From positions 34,039,106-34,103,105 of the forward strand of contig NC_092100.1 in NCBI RefSeq assembly GCF_045679555.1: a stretch of DNA of 64,000 nt, read 5' to 3'. The translations under genes and the position numbers were made by a program. The DNA comes from Salvelinus alpinus (taxonomy: Eukaryota; Chordata; Actinopteri; Salmoniformes; Salmonidae). This document shows positions 25,325 to 33,728 of this stretch, in pieces (the stretch's first letter is position 1; the number at the start of each line of letters is the position of its first letter). The notes beneath the pieces are model-generated. The model was not told the origin of the DNA. It searched no databases and was given only the letters and a program-made list of their open reading frames with translations.

Positions 25325-28300
25325 TAACCTTTTATTTAACTAGGCAAGTCAGTTAAGAACATCCTTATTTTACACTGACGGCCTACACCGGCCAAACCCT
25401 CCCCTAACCCGGACGATGCTGGGCCAAATGTGCGCCACCCTATTTACACAAATGACAACGCACGTCACTCAATTCAGTGCTTCCTAGTTCCATGTATCAA
25501 ATAGTTATATCAAAACCAGGAAAATCTGGAAAACCCCCTGCTGATTACAGACCCATACATTTTATAAATTGACAAAATAATAACAAAGCTCAAAAGCAGT
25601 ACAATGGCAAAAGTATTATCAATCAAACAGGGTATATAAAAAATGTATGCAAATTAAAGAACATGTTTCAGTTTAACACATACAATACGCAAAAAAACAA
25701 GATATAGATTGATCAATAATGGCTGTTGAGGCCAAAACGTCTTTCAACCATCTTGAATGGCCTTTCTATTCAAAACTTTGGTAACTTTCAAGCTGAAATA
25801 ATACATTTAATGAAAATGTTATATAAATGTATTAAAGCAAAAATGTACACATAATACATTATCTAATGAAATGGCTTTAGAAAGGGGCACACGACAGGGA
25901 TGTCCCCTCTCCCCCCTCCTGTTTCCACTGGCAATTGAACCGATTGCAGAAAGAATTTAACTGAACACAAATGTAACAGGAATCAGTATTGGAAAACATG
26001 AATATAAACAAAACTTATTTGCAGATCTCCTGATATACCTGACCAATATTGAAAACTCAATGCCACCCCCACTTGCAAAAAAATATTTTCAGAATACTCT
26101 AAAATCTCAAGATATATAATTAACATGGAAAACCCCGGAAATAATGGCAACTAAAAAAAATAACTCATGATGTACAGTAATCCTTTAAGTGGACCACAAA
26201 CTTAGGATACATAATAAGTAACAACAAATGTATAAAGATAACTTTATCCCATTACTCATCAATATGAAAACAGATCTAATTAAATGGAACAATCTTCCAG
26301 GTAGAATAAACCTCTTCAGAATGGCATGGCTCCCAACATTTGTATATTTATTCCCGGTAATAGCAATTACCCCACCGAAGACATTATTTTAAAAAGTATA
26401 CTCGGTCATAACAGACTTGATATAGGCAAATACAACTCATAAAACAAAAAGGAACGTTTTACATCTTTCTAAGTCTGAGGGTGTTTTTTACCTTCTAGAC
26501 TTGGAATTGTATCAACTCGCCACCCAAGGTGTTTACTTGCGACCACATCGTTAAAAGCACTAAAGAAGAGCAATGCGTACATATTGAAAATGCACATGCT
26601 CATCTTTTCACGTGTCTATTTTCAAAAGCTAAAGCTAAGAACATTAAGAACTTCCTAGTCAAGTACACTATAACAATATGGAAGAAAATTATACTTATTC
26701 TACAAGAGCCAATATCACTCCCTAAAAACCCAACCGTATGGAACAATCCTTGGATAGCTTTTCATAATTCACTGATTTTAAAATTGGTCCACATGGAAAA
26801 CTAAAGGCATAGTAACCATAAATTACTTGGTAGGAAATACAGAATTTCCATTACAGAATTAAGATGCAATTTTAGTCTGTCCAATGCAGATTATTAAATA
26901 CATGCAACTTAAAAGTTTCATATCACGAAATTTTGATTTGAAATCTTTTGGACATCAGCGCAATCTTGAGGGAATCTTATTTGAGTCAAAGGATATTCAT
27001 ATGATATTTATATCACACACACACACACTCACACACACAAAGTATGTGGACACCCCTTCAAATGATTGGATTCGGCTATTTCAGCCACACTTGTTCCTGA
27101 AAGGTGTATAAAATCGAACACACAGCCATGCAATCTCCATAGCAAAACATTGGCAGTAGAATGATCTTACTGAAGGGCTCAGTGACTTTCAACGTGACAC
27201 CGTCATAGGATACCACCTTTTCAACAAGTCAGTTCGTCAAATTTCTGCCCTGTTAGAGCTGCCCCGGTCAACTGTAAGTGCTGTTATTGTGAAGTGGAAA
27301 CGTCTAGGAGCAACGACGGCTCAGCCGCAAAGTTTTAACCCGCACAAGCTCACAGAACGGGACCGCCGAGGTCTGTAGTGCATAACAATCGTCTGTCCTC
27401 GGTTGCAACACTCACTACAGAGTTTTTATGGCCGAGCAGCTGCACAGAACCGTAAGATCACCATGTGCAATGCCAGCGTCGGCTGGAGTGGTGTAAAGCT
27501 CGCCACCATTGGACTCTGGAGCAGTTGAAACGCATTCTCTGGAGTGATGAATCATGCTTCATCATCTGGCAGTTTGACGGACGAATCTGGGTTTGGTGGA
27601 TACCAGGAGAACGGTACCTGCCCCAATGCATAGTGCCAACTGTAAAGTTTGGTGGAGGAGGAAATATGGTCTGTGGCTGTTTTTCATGGTTTGAGCTAGG
27701 TCCCTTAGTTCCAGTAAAGGGAAATCTTAACGCTACAGCATACAATGACATTCTAGACATTTCTGTGCTTCCAACTTTGTGGGAAGGCCTTTTCCTGTTT
27801 CAGCAAGACAGTGTCCCCGTGCACAAAGCGAGGTCCATACATAAATGGTTTGTTGAGATCAGCGTGTAAGAACTTGACTGGCCTGCACAGAATCCTGATC
27901 TCAACCACATCGAACACCTCTGGAATAAATTGGAACGCCAACTGCGAGCCAGGCCTAATCACTAAACATCAGTGCCCGACCTCACTAATGCTCTTGTGGT
28001 TGAATGAAGTCCCCGAAGCAATGTTCCAACATCTAGTGGAAAGCCTTCCCAGAAGAGTGGAGGCTGTTATAGACGCAAAGGGGGGACCAACTCCATATTA
28101 ATGCCCATGCTTTTGGAATGGGATGTTTGACGAGCAGGTGTCCACATACTTTGGTCATGTAGTGTAGTTAAGATATACAAAACCTTGCAGACAGCCTATC
28201 CAACTGACAATCTCTTAGATTTCTTTTTTTTTTTTTTTTACTATTGGAACCAAGACTTAAAAAGAACTGATATTGGCACAAGCTGGAGGAAAGTTAATGA

Positions 28301-29993
28301 AAATGTGTAGAATTTATTATGCAAGAGACAAAATTCACAAATCCTACAGCACAAAGGCAGAGTCATGTCTTAATAAGTGTAAAACTAACAATGACTCAAT
28401 AATCCATGCCTTCTGGGAATGTTATGAAGTCTAAAAGTTATGGGCAGAGTTAGAAAGTTGTCTGTCAGAAGTATTACAATGCAAATGTACTTTTAATCCA
28501 TCTGTCTGCATATTTCAATACATGCATCTGAGTGAGTAGTGAGATACCCGATGTCTTGGACGATACTTTTCTTGTCAATCATCTTGAAAAAACGTATACT
28601 TAAACTGGAAATCAACCAATCCTCCATCTTTAACACAATGGAAAGGTCAAATGTTGAAAGTGCGTGGGTGATAGAGAAACAATGATGCAGTTTGAGGCCA
28701 TGTGGCGGAGAGTGATGTGAGAGCTGGGGGGGGGGTCTGGGTAGGTCTGATGTCATTGATGTTTGTGTGCATCTGTATGCTGTTATTTATTTTTATGTTT
28801 TGTGTTAAAAAATAAATAAGTGAGTTACTTAGAAAAACAAATAATCTAGGAGCGGCAGGTAGCCTAGCAGTTAAGAGCGTTGGGCCAGTAATCGAAAATT
28901 TACTAGGCATCGATGTCCCCTTGAGAAAGGCACTTAACCCTAATTGCTCCAGGGTCGCCATCTATAATGGCAGATCCCTGGCCGTGACCCCACTCTGAGG
29001 GTATCTCAGGGGGAGTGGGATATGCAAAAAACAAATGTTCAATTCACACGTGTATAATACACACTTGTACGTGAAATGGAACAAATGTAAGCACCTAATT
29101 ATTAGTATCTGTCTTACATTTCTAAATCTCTATGAAATCTTTGGGGAGTCGTAGGCCATCACTCTGCTAATCTGCAGTGCCACCTGTTGGAAAGAACCAT
29201 GAATGTTTCTATTTCTACCTCGTGATGTGGCCATTCCACGTTGGTTGTTGAAATGACAGCTCACAAGATGTTGGTCTATCTTTCCAGAAAGTACAACACC
29301 ATCACAGCCTCAGAACAGCGACAACAGTACAAGCAGGATTTCTGTGCAGAGTACGATGAGTACAGGGCCCTGCACGACCGGATCGGGACCATTACTGAGA
29401 TGTTTGTTCAGCTGGGTTCCAAGATAAACACTCTGTCCCCCGGTACACAGGAATACAAGGTATGAGCAAGGAACTGACATCACTTCCACTCACACAATAC
29501 AAAACACTTCTGGTTAAACAGTTGAAGACCTGGTTTGATGTACTTTTAAGGACTTACTAAATGTCTTGTATTTTTCCACCCTCACAGCTCATGGAGGAGC
29601 AAATACTGCAGAAATACAGAAAGTATAAGAAAGTAAGTAATGCGTGAGCAGGAAATATAATTTAATTATTGTATAGCCGGTCTTGTCTACTGTAGCCTGT
29701 ATGAATATCACAAATAAAATACTCTTCACCCCTCTGCCTTGACCATGTCACCGTAATGCCAGCTCTCTGACACCCCTCTGCCTTGACCATGTCACCGTAA
29801 TGCCAGCTCTCTGACACCCCTCTGCTTTGACCATGTCACCGTAATGCCAGCTCTCTGACACCCCTCTGCATTGACTTTACAGAAGTTCCCTGGTTACCGG
29901 GAAGAGAAGAAGCGATGCGAGTATCTGCATCAGAAACTTTCTCACATCAAAGGTCTGATCCTGGACTATGACCGTACCCAGGCCCCTTCATAG
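6317..29993 (+). CDS. ell3: ELL-family RNA polymerase II elongation factor (ell3-like), ten 3' coding exons; N-terminus outside window
   Basis: ELL proteins raise the elongation rate of RNA polymerase II by suppressing pausing and are subunits of nuclear super and little elongation complexes. Ten exons with matching phases join without a frameshift: 6317-6444, 10193-10353, 16121-16365, 17220-17344, 19853-19970, 20356-20812, 21625-21688, 29288-29459, 29588-29632 and 29883-29993. They give 541 residues ending at TAG (29991-29993). The start lacks roughly 65-70 residues compared with human ELL. Visible in order: the ELL N-terminal domain ([23 protein letters not shown]), a variable Ser/Pro-rich middle, a Lys-rich nuclear-targeting-like stretch ([14 protein letters not shown]), the ELPDYL lead-in and the C-terminal occludin/ELL domain. 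The last exon ([20 protein letters not shown]) is closer to ELL3 than to ELL or ELL2 as I know them, while the N-terminal half looks ELL-like. Family assignment is very secure; the paralogue is probable. Confidence 0.93.
6503..6840. repeat. Possible hAT-like non-autonomous repeat
   Basis: This opens with GAGCTGGGACGATAAACC and later carries CATATCGCCCCAACTAG. Paired GCTGGGACGATA and CGTCCCAGC-like ends are common in fish hAT-derived MITEs, but the right end is poorly preserved here. Confidence 0.3.
7311..7860. repeat. Decayed Tc1-type element end
   Basis: ACAGTGCCTTGCAAACGTAT, followed by ATCCTTGGATTTCTTCACATT, resembles the terminal repeat of Tc1-like elements of the ACAGTGC class. No transposase frame remains. 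The stretch up to the LINE at 7,865 appears to be internal transposon sequence. Confidence 0.45.
7384..7429. repeat. Two-copy 23-bp tandem repeat
   Basis: TTAATTGTCATTTCAACAAT occurs at 7384 and again at 7407. It looks like a simple replication-slippage duplication. Confidence 0.85.
7865..8726 (+). mobile_element. LINE 3' fragment (L2/CR1/Rex-like reverse transcriptase C-terminus)
   Basis: A plus-strand frame encodes [18 protein letters not shown], the post-polymerase segment found in L2/CR1-type ORF2 proteins. It continues across frameshifts with ITAWYGN and [12 protein letters not shown] sequence to a TACAATTTGATTTGATT tail. The 5' part, including the catalytic motif, is missing, as expected for a 5'-truncated insertion. 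It lies in the intron between ELL exons a and b in the sense direction. Confidence 0.8.
8815..9838 (+). mobile_element. LINE 3' fragment (second L2-like family)
   Basis: The translated sequence opens [13 protein letters not shown] (with a stop inside), then an [14 protein letters not shown] segment and, near 9,300, [18 protein letters not shown]. This is the conserved C-terminus of fish L2-type ORF2. The end GGTTAAATATAGGTGAAATA, followed by AATAAATAAA, is the 3' tail. Stops and frameshifts show it is dead. Confidence 0.8.
10193..10353 (+). CDS. ell3: ELL exon b (N-terminal ELL domain)
   Basis: The acceptor is TCCTCAG and the donor GTAAGTC. The first base completes the codon from exon a and the last base opens one completed by exon c. 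The product contains [20 protein letters not shown], almost identical to the same segment in human ELL, which is the most conserved part of the N-terminal domain. Confidence 0.95.
10354..11893. other. ELL intron sequence without recognisable features
   Basis: This is the first part of the 5.8-kb intron between exons b and c. I see no exon, repeat boundary or RNA gene that I can support. Confidence 0.5.
11894..12536 (+). mobile_element. Tc1-like transposon, 5'-truncated 3' portion
   Basis: ACTCTGGAGCAGTGGAAGCG followed by TCTGGAGTGATGAATCACG encodes the WSDES segment around the first catalytic Asp. Near 12,250 the sequence encodes the SPDLNPIEH motif that carries the catalytic Glu. It ends with GTGTCCACATACTTTTTGTC, matching the terminal repeat of the fuller copy at 27,030. 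Frameshifts separate the pieces and the left half is absent. Confidence 0.85.
12590..13375 (-). mobile_element. LINE ORF2 C-terminal fragment, antisense to ELL
   Basis: On the minus strand, 13366-13112 encodes [19 protein letters not shown], the post-polymerase region of an L2/Rex-type ORF2. The segment 12893-12606 encodes [20 protein letters not shown], the C-terminal end, in another frame. The two are separated by frameshifts, so this is a decayed fragment. Confidence 0.75.
13775..13990 (+). repeat. Dispersed repeat resembling a LINE 3' tail
   Basis: AATTCTCTGTGATCACTAAA, followed by GATCCTATGGCACTT, closely resembles a dispersed fish repeat usually found as LINE 3' ends. Boundaries are uncertain. 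Confidence 0.35.
14144..14397. mobile_element. 254-bp MITE with perfect 33-bp inverted repeats
   Basis: The left end TTAGGGTTGTCACGATACCA continues GTATCGCGATACT. The right end is its exact reverse complement, finishing at 14,397. The interior has no coding capacity. This is a non-autonomous DNA transposon; superfamily is not certain from ends alone. Confidence 0.9.
15083..15297 (+). mobile_element. tRNA-derived SINE
   Basis: It starts CTCCCGGGTGGCACAGCGGT with an A-box-like segment. A good B box (GGTTCGATTCC) follows about 70 bp in, then the AATTGGCCCAGCGTC and GGCCGGGGTAGGCCGTCATT body, and the tail AACTGACTTGCCAAGTTAAA. This is a common salmonid SINE structure and not a functional tRNA gene. 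Confidence 0.92.
15651..15920. mobile_element. MITE with inverted ends
   Basis: The left end GCTTCGATCACACCGACAGC, then GTCATTGCG, pairs with the right end CGCAATGATGCTGTTGGTGT followed by GATCAAAG. The inverted match is about 28 bp with a few mismatches. There is no coding content. Confidence 0.8.
16121..16365 (+). CDS. ell3: ELL exon c
   Basis: The acceptor is TCTGTCAG and the donor GTGAGAC. The product contains [20 protein letters not shown], matching the RP(F/Y)RDR(V)xHLLAL motif shared by ELL and ELL2. It ends in phase 0 with Asp-Glu. A basic, Ser/Asn-rich linker precedes the motif. Confidence 0.95.
16366..17219. other. ELL intron, nothing recognised
   Basis: This 854-bp intron lies between exons c and d. 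No repeat or RNA gene is apparent. Confidence 0.5.
17220..17344 (+). CDS. ell3: ELL exon d
   Basis: The acceptor is TTTGCAG and the donor GTGGGTG. The product reads Val-Ala-Lys-Leu-Asn, then [18 protein letters not shown], the conserved Asp-Trp-Pro-Gly-Tyr motif of the family. It ends with two bases of an Arg codon. Confidence 0.95.
17345..18656. other. ELL intron, nothing recognised
   Basis: This is the first 1.3 kb of the intron between exons d and e. I see no supported feature. Confidence 0.5.
18657..19490. repeat. Dispersed fish repeat with 132-bp hairpin head
   Basis: AAGTGATAATGCC at 18,657 and GGCATTATCACTT ending at 18,788 are arms of a long hairpin. Each arm also contains GAGGATATATTGGCACGG or its complement. 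The sequence to the right (CCCGACACACATCTAGGGTT, CGCGACCCAGTCGTTCC) looks like the body of the same repeat, but the right border is approximate. Confidence 0.7.
19853..19970 (+). CDS. ell3: ELL exon e (Ser-rich linker)
   Basis: The acceptor is TGTTGCAG and the donor GTAAATA. The exon encodes a Ser/Gln-rich, low-complexity segment starting Arg-Lys-Leu-Gln and ending SPVKTPSV. Phases match exons d and f. This part of ELL proteins is poorly conserved, so support comes mainly from phase, splice sites and position. Confidence 0.88.
20356..20812 (+). CDS. ell3: ELL exon f (large variable exon with Lys-rich stretch)
   Basis: The acceptor is CTCATAG and the donor GTAAGAC. The exon carries 152 codons. 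It opens [19 protein letters not shown], the counterpart of the KRL..DFIDPLxxKK segment in human ELL and ELL2, continues with Ser/Pro-rich sequence, and holds the basic [14 protein letters not shown] stretch that probably acts as a nuclear localisation signal. An antisense open frame over it is a shadow. Confidence 0.93.
20813..21624. other. ELL intron, nothing recognised
   Basis: This is an intron of about 0.8 kb between exons f and g, with no repeat or RNA gene I can name. Confidence 0.5.
21625..21688 (+). CDS. ell3: ELL exon g (ELPDYL lead-in)
   Basis: The acceptor is TCTCCAG and the donor GTAAGTT. Its 64 bases encode [10 protein letters not shown] and two bases of Ile. The Leu-Pro-Asp-Tyr-Leu motif directly precedes the C-terminal occludin/ELL domain in the family. 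The following intron is 7.6 kb and contains the long L1-like element. Confidence 0.92.
22995..23335 (+). repeat. G-rich minisatellites inside the L1-like element
   Basis: An approximately 29-31-bp unit (GGGAAAAGTGAAGGATGGTG then AATAG) occurs about twice from 23,010. Four diverged units of about 33-42 bp (core AAGGATGGGAGG and GGGACAAGCTTG) lie at 23,201-23,335. They sit between the ORF1-like and ORF2-like parts. Confidence 0.65.
24262..24757 (-). mobile_element. Long tRNA-derived SINE (minus) inserted in the L1-like element
   Basis: Read on the minus strand, it starts GGCCTCCCAAGTGGCGCAGT near 24,757, has a B-box-like GGTTCCATCC, and runs through the AATTGGCCCAGCGTAGCC body to a poly-T-marked end near 24,325. 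A separate short piece (CACATTTATTTATAAAGCCC) lies at 24,266-24,320. It interrupts the L1-like ORF2. Confidence 0.82.
25283..25445 (-). repeat. (AT)n microsatellite plus SINE tail (minus)
   Basis: An AT run of about 35 bp is followed by the reverse of the SINE tail (TTTATTTAACTAGGCAAGTC) and part of its body (GGCCAAACCCTCCCCTAACC). The SINE is 5'-truncated. It interrupts the reverse transcriptase region of the L1-like element. Confidence 0.8.
27030..28167 (+). mobile_element. Tc1-like transposon nested in the L1-like element
   Basis: The left terminal repeat AAAGTATGTGGACACCCCTT and the right GTGTCCACATACTTTGGTCA are inverted. Plus-strand transposase pieces include ILWSDESCF (first catalytic Asp), FQQDS..VHKARS (second Asp) and, after a frameshift, [15 protein letters not shown] sequence (Glu region). 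Frameshifts near 27,450 and 27,870 inactivate it. It is the same family as the truncated copy at 11,894. Confidence 0.9.
28852..29092 (+). mobile_element. tRNA-derived SINE
   Basis: The head GGCAGGTAGCCTAGCAGTTA, then AGAGCGTTGGGCCAGTAA, is tRNA-like. The body has CTTGAGAAAGGCACTTAACC and GGGTATCTCAGGGGGAGTGG. The tail AATTCACACGTGTATAATAC is followed by ACACTTGTACGTGAAATGG. It ends about 195 bp before ELL exon h. Confidence 0.88.
29288..29459 (+). CDS. ell3: ELL exon h (start of occludin/ELL domain)
   Basis: The acceptor is CTTTCCAG and the donor GTATGAG. The product includes [20 protein letters not shown], the opening helix of the C-terminal occludin/ELL domain, and TQEYK at the end. Phases match on both sides. 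Confidence 0.96.
29588..29632 (+). CDS. ell3: ELL exon i (15-codon microexon)
   Basis: The acceptor is CTCACAG and the donor GTAAGTA. The exon is 45 bases, phase 0 at both ends, encoding [15 protein letters not shown], the middle helix of the occludin/ELL domain. Confidence 0.95.
29727..29880. repeat. 44-bp minisatellite abutting the last ELL splice acceptor
   Basis: Units beginning CACCCCTCTGCCTTGACCAT start at 29727, 29771 and 29815, each 44 bp, with a partial fourth from 29859. The partial unit runs straight into the TTTACAG acceptor of the final exon, so its pyrimidines form the acceptor tract. Confidence 0.95.
29883..29993 (+). CDS. ell3: ELL exon j (C-terminus and stop)
   Basis: The acceptor is TTTACAG. 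The product is [19 protein letters not shown], then [11 protein letters not shown] and a short tail, ending in TAG at 29991-29993. The Arg-Cys-Glu-Tyr-Leu-His core is invariant in ELL proteins. Tyr-Arg-Glu-Glu-Lys and His-Ile-Lys-Gly-Leu-Ile-Leu point to ELL3. Confidence 0.96.
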   Translation, partial: KFPGYREEKKRCEYLHQKLSHIKGLILDYDRTQAPS

Positions 29994-32374
29994 TGACTGG
30001 CCTGCACCCTGCTGCCACAGGGTGTTACTGTATCAATGGACCAAAAGACTCCCCATGGACCAAAAGACTGCCCAGCCAAGCCTGGGTCCTGGAGTGACCT
30101 GGAATCACATATGAATCACACATTCACTTCACTCCTCCCAGTGTTGATGGGAGAGAGGAGCGATGTTCTCTTATATGAAGTGGGCCAAGACCAGCAACTT
30201 GTGAGCAATTGAAACCCTTTAATGTTTTTGTTGTTGAGGGCGAGTGTTGTAATGACTAGAATTTGTTGTGGCGTATAAATCATAAGATGACACAATTTAA
30301 GCCAAATTCCTTTTTCTACCCATAATGCAAAATGTACATGAACTCTCCTGTCCAAATGCTTTTATCGTTTGGTCTATTATCATGACTACACACAAAGGCA
30401 TATTGGTTTGATGGTACAATCATAAGGACAGATAAGAACAGATGCTCTTCATACCCAGTCTTCTATCAATGCTATATTTAAGTACCCAGTACAATTTGTT
30501 TGCTGTTTCACTGAATGTATAGATGTAAAATAATTATATAAAGTCTTCATTCCTATAGAGAGGGTTGTAATCACTGGATTAAGATTAGGGAAAGCTGGAA
30601 GATATTTTATGTTCTGTGGAAATGTCTTAGACATGACTTCTTGGCCATATCCCTGCCATTGTTGATGTCCCAGGCAGAATACAAAATGTAGACTATCTAA
30701 AAAAGGAGGTAGACTATGTATGCTGAACAGCAGCTATAAAGAGGAAGAATATTGTAACTGTAAAAAGGTAGGAGTGGCCTAAACATCAGCATTTCAGGTA
30801 TTGATACATAGTTTTAAAAAAAATACAAAATTACAAAGAAAAATACCGTACATGGTTTGACAATTAGCTAAGACATTAACAAAAAAACTTCTTTGGTAAA
30901 TGCTCCAATTGGTCACAATCTAAAGTACACTTGAACTTGTTGTTCATTTCAATCAGTATTAGTAATGCTCTTCCATTGTGGAATACATTATTTGCATAGA
31001 CTTTTTCTACGTTTCACATGATAAACCGAAAACATCTACAACTATTGATAGTGTTAATCATTAGAACCTTTGAAACGTATATCTCATTCTATAACAATCC
31101 TGTTTGTTACAGAAACATTTCGCAAATGTTTTAAAGCGCTGTAGAGAAATACTGCCTCATAGCCCATATCCCTGCCATTGGTGATGTCCCAGGCAAAATA
31201 CAAAATGTAGACCATCTAAAAAATAACTGCTGAACTGCTGAACAGCAGATATTAAGAGGAATATTGTAAAAGGGTAGGAGTGGCCTAAACATAAAGTTCT
31301 GTGGAAATATCTTAGACATCTATGAACTTAACTGTTTGAGCTGATAATTGATCTCTTTGTTAAAGTTAATGATACAGTGCATGTCATTAATCGGACATGC
31401 CAGTCAAACATCCTATACATCTGCCTCTAACCCAAACATCACATTCAGTCTATGGTTCCTGTTGGCAGTAATTATGGCATTCTGCTTCATCAAATATGGG
31501 CAAGGGGAATTGCCCCCTGAAATGTGTAGGATAGAGGAAAGTGCCATAGTCATACAGTATACTCCCATGTTTCTGTTTAAAACACGACATCGTTACTGAA
31601 AGAACACTATTCTGAATAAGAACAGCAATCGAGCACAATTAATAGAACATTTGTCAAGATTGTTGTGGCATTCTATTACCTACTTATCCTTCTGGATAAA
31701 TGGTTTTCATTGTTTGAGCCAGTATGCTCTGACCTTTGATGGTAATAAAGTTCATACAATATTAACAAATCTTTTATTACCTCGATCAATAGTCCATTAT
31801 ATTTGTGAGACTGGGTGGAATACCAGAGCATTTAACAGTACTTCCTGAAGCCCTTTTTATAAGCTTGTGCTTGTGAATGCTTTCTCAGTTCAGCAAGAAA
31901 CATAGGGTTGTGTCCATGCAGTGATTAAATGCAATGCCTTAAAGCTTCTGGTGTCTGCTGATTTCAACTGGATTCAGGGCCTCATAAATAAGATTGTCCA
32001 TCCTGTTGTTCAAAGATGAGATCTCACAGATCTATTTTCTGACGTGTGTGAACTTCTTCACTCTTGCTGTCGACACCGCTTTGTAGGACAATACTGTGAT
32101 AACCGGTGGTATTTCATTGTGTTGCTGTAGCAGTTAAATAGATTTCACCTCCACAAACAATATAGATTGCCAAGATAGGACAGTTTATTTTCAGTTTGAA
32201 ACAGTGAATGTTCCATTCCAACATATGGATGTGTTGGAGTAAATGCCTTTCAACAAACTGGACCACATTAACTTAGCCTCTCTGGATGTATCATCACCTG
32301 GGATTTCATACAGTTCATTATCTGTGGCTTGTAGAGAGCTATATTACTTACATGCTTACATGCATGCATGATTG
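29994..32374. other. ELL 3' UTR and convergent intergenic space
   Basis: The 3' UTR begins at 29,994. An AATAAA lies at 31,744-31,749, but which signal is used is not clear. The region contains two copies of a local repeat, listed separately. No other gene is apparent. Confidence 0.5.
30577..31330. repeat. Local repeat, copies 1 and 2 of an approximately 0.35-0.5-kb unit
   Basis: GGAAATGTCTTAGACATG near 30,618 and GGAAATATCTTAGACATC near 31,302, plus CCATATCCCTGCCATTG at 30,645 and 31,166, and GTAGGAGTGGCCTAAACAT at 30,767 and 31,274, define two related units in the same orientation. A third copy lies at 37,395-37,870. Confidence 0.8.
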
Positions 32375-33728
32375 CAGTACCAGTCAAAAGTTTGGACACA
32401 CCTACTCATTCCAGTTTTTTTTTCTTTTTTTTTACTATAGTCTAAATTGTAGAATAGTGAAGACATCAAAACTATGAAATAACACATGGAATCATGTAAT
32501 AACCAAAAAAGTGTTAAACAAATCAAAATATATTTGAGATTCTTCAAAGTATCCACCCTTTACCTTGATGACAGATTTGCAGTCTTGGCATTCTCTCAAC
32601 CAACTGCATGAAGTAGTCACCTGGAATGCATTTTAGTTAACAGGTGTGCCTTGTTAAAATGTAATTTGTGGAATTTCTTTCCTTCTTAATGTGTTTGAGC
32701 CAATCAGTTGTGTTGTGACAAGGTAGGGTTGGTATACAGAAGATAGCCCTATTTGGTAAAAGATCAAGTCCATATTATGGCAAGAACAGCTCAAATAAGC
32801 AAAGAGAAATGACAGTCCAACATTACTTTAAGACATGAACGTCAGTCAATTCGGAAAATGTCTTCAAGTGCAGTCGCAAAAACCATCAAGCACTATGATG
32901 AGACTGGCTCTCATGAGGATTGCCACAGGAAAGGAAGACCCAGAGTTACTTCTGCCGCAGAGGATAAGTTCATTAATTACTAGCCTCAGAAACTGCAGCC
33001 CAAATAAATGCTTCACAGAGTTCAAGTAACAGATACATCTCAACATCAACTGTTCAGAGGAGACTGCGTGAATCAGGCCTTCATGGTCGATTGCTGCAAA
33101 GAGACCACTACTAAAGGACACCAAGGAAGTGTGGGGGTGCTTTGCTGGTGACACTGTCAGTGATTTATTTAGAATTCAAGGCACACTTAACCAGCATGGC
33201 TACCACAGCATTCTGCAGCGATACGCCATCCCGTCTGGTTTGCGCTTAGTGGGACTCATTTATTTTTCAACAGGACAATGACCCAACACACCTCCAGACT
33301 GTGTAAGGGTTATTTGGCCAAGAAGGAGAGTGATGGAGTGCTGCATCAGATGTCCTGGCCTCCACAATCACCCAACCTCAACCCTATTGAGATGGTTTGG
33401 GATGAGTTGGACCACAGAGTGAAGGAAAAGCAGCCAACAAGTGCTCAGCATATGTGGGAAATGCTTCCAAGACATTTTGAAAAGCATTCCAGGTGAAGCT
33501 GGTCGAGAGAATGCCAAGAGTGTGCAAAGCTGTCATCAAGGCAAAGGGTGGCTACTTTGAAGAATCTAAAATATATTTTGATTTGTTTAACACTTTTTTT
33601 GGTTACTACATGATTCCATATGTGTTATTTCATAGTTTTGATGTCTTCACTATTATTCTACAATGTAGAAAATAGTGGAAATAAAAATTCTTGAATGAGC
33701 AGCTGTATAAACTTTTAACTGGTACTGT
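32375..33728 (+). mobile_element. Tc1-like transposon (CAGTACCAGTCAAAAG family), inactive
   Basis: The ends CAGTACCAGTCAAAAGTTTG and AAACTTTTAACTGGTACTG are inverted repeats. Transposase fragments on the plus strand include a degenerate DNA-binding part near 32,770-33,080, QQDNDPTHLQTV-like sequence near 33,270 and QSPNLNPIEMVWDELDHRV near 33,366 (catalytic Glu). A stretch in the middle, including the first Asp, looks deleted. Several frameshifts are present. Confidence 0.92.

Larger units (their letters stand above)
22230..28830 (+). mobile_element. Long decayed L1-like LINE, sense to ELL, with nested insertions
   Basis: An ORF1-like part runs about 22,250-22,830 and decodes with stops to [23 protein letters not shown] sequence. 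A G-rich spacer follows. ORF2 pieces start near 24,080: an endonuclease-like [13 protein letters not shown], then [15 protein letters not shown] near 25,215, and the reverse transcriptase motif [13 protein letters not shown] near 25,885. The catalytic F-A-D-D is changed to Phe-Ala-Asp-Leu near 26,020. A C-terminal [11 protein letters not shown]ys/His segment lies near 28,410. The tail near 28,800 is A-rich. Two SINEs and a Tc1 copy are inserted inside. Many stops make it inactive. L1/Tx1-type is the best fit from the motif order. Confidence 0.78.

Noticed and set aside
29727-29880. Regular direct repeats that might suggest a CRISPR-like array
   Set aside because: Units are directly adjacent with no spacers, in an intron of a eukaryotic gene; it is a minisatellite.
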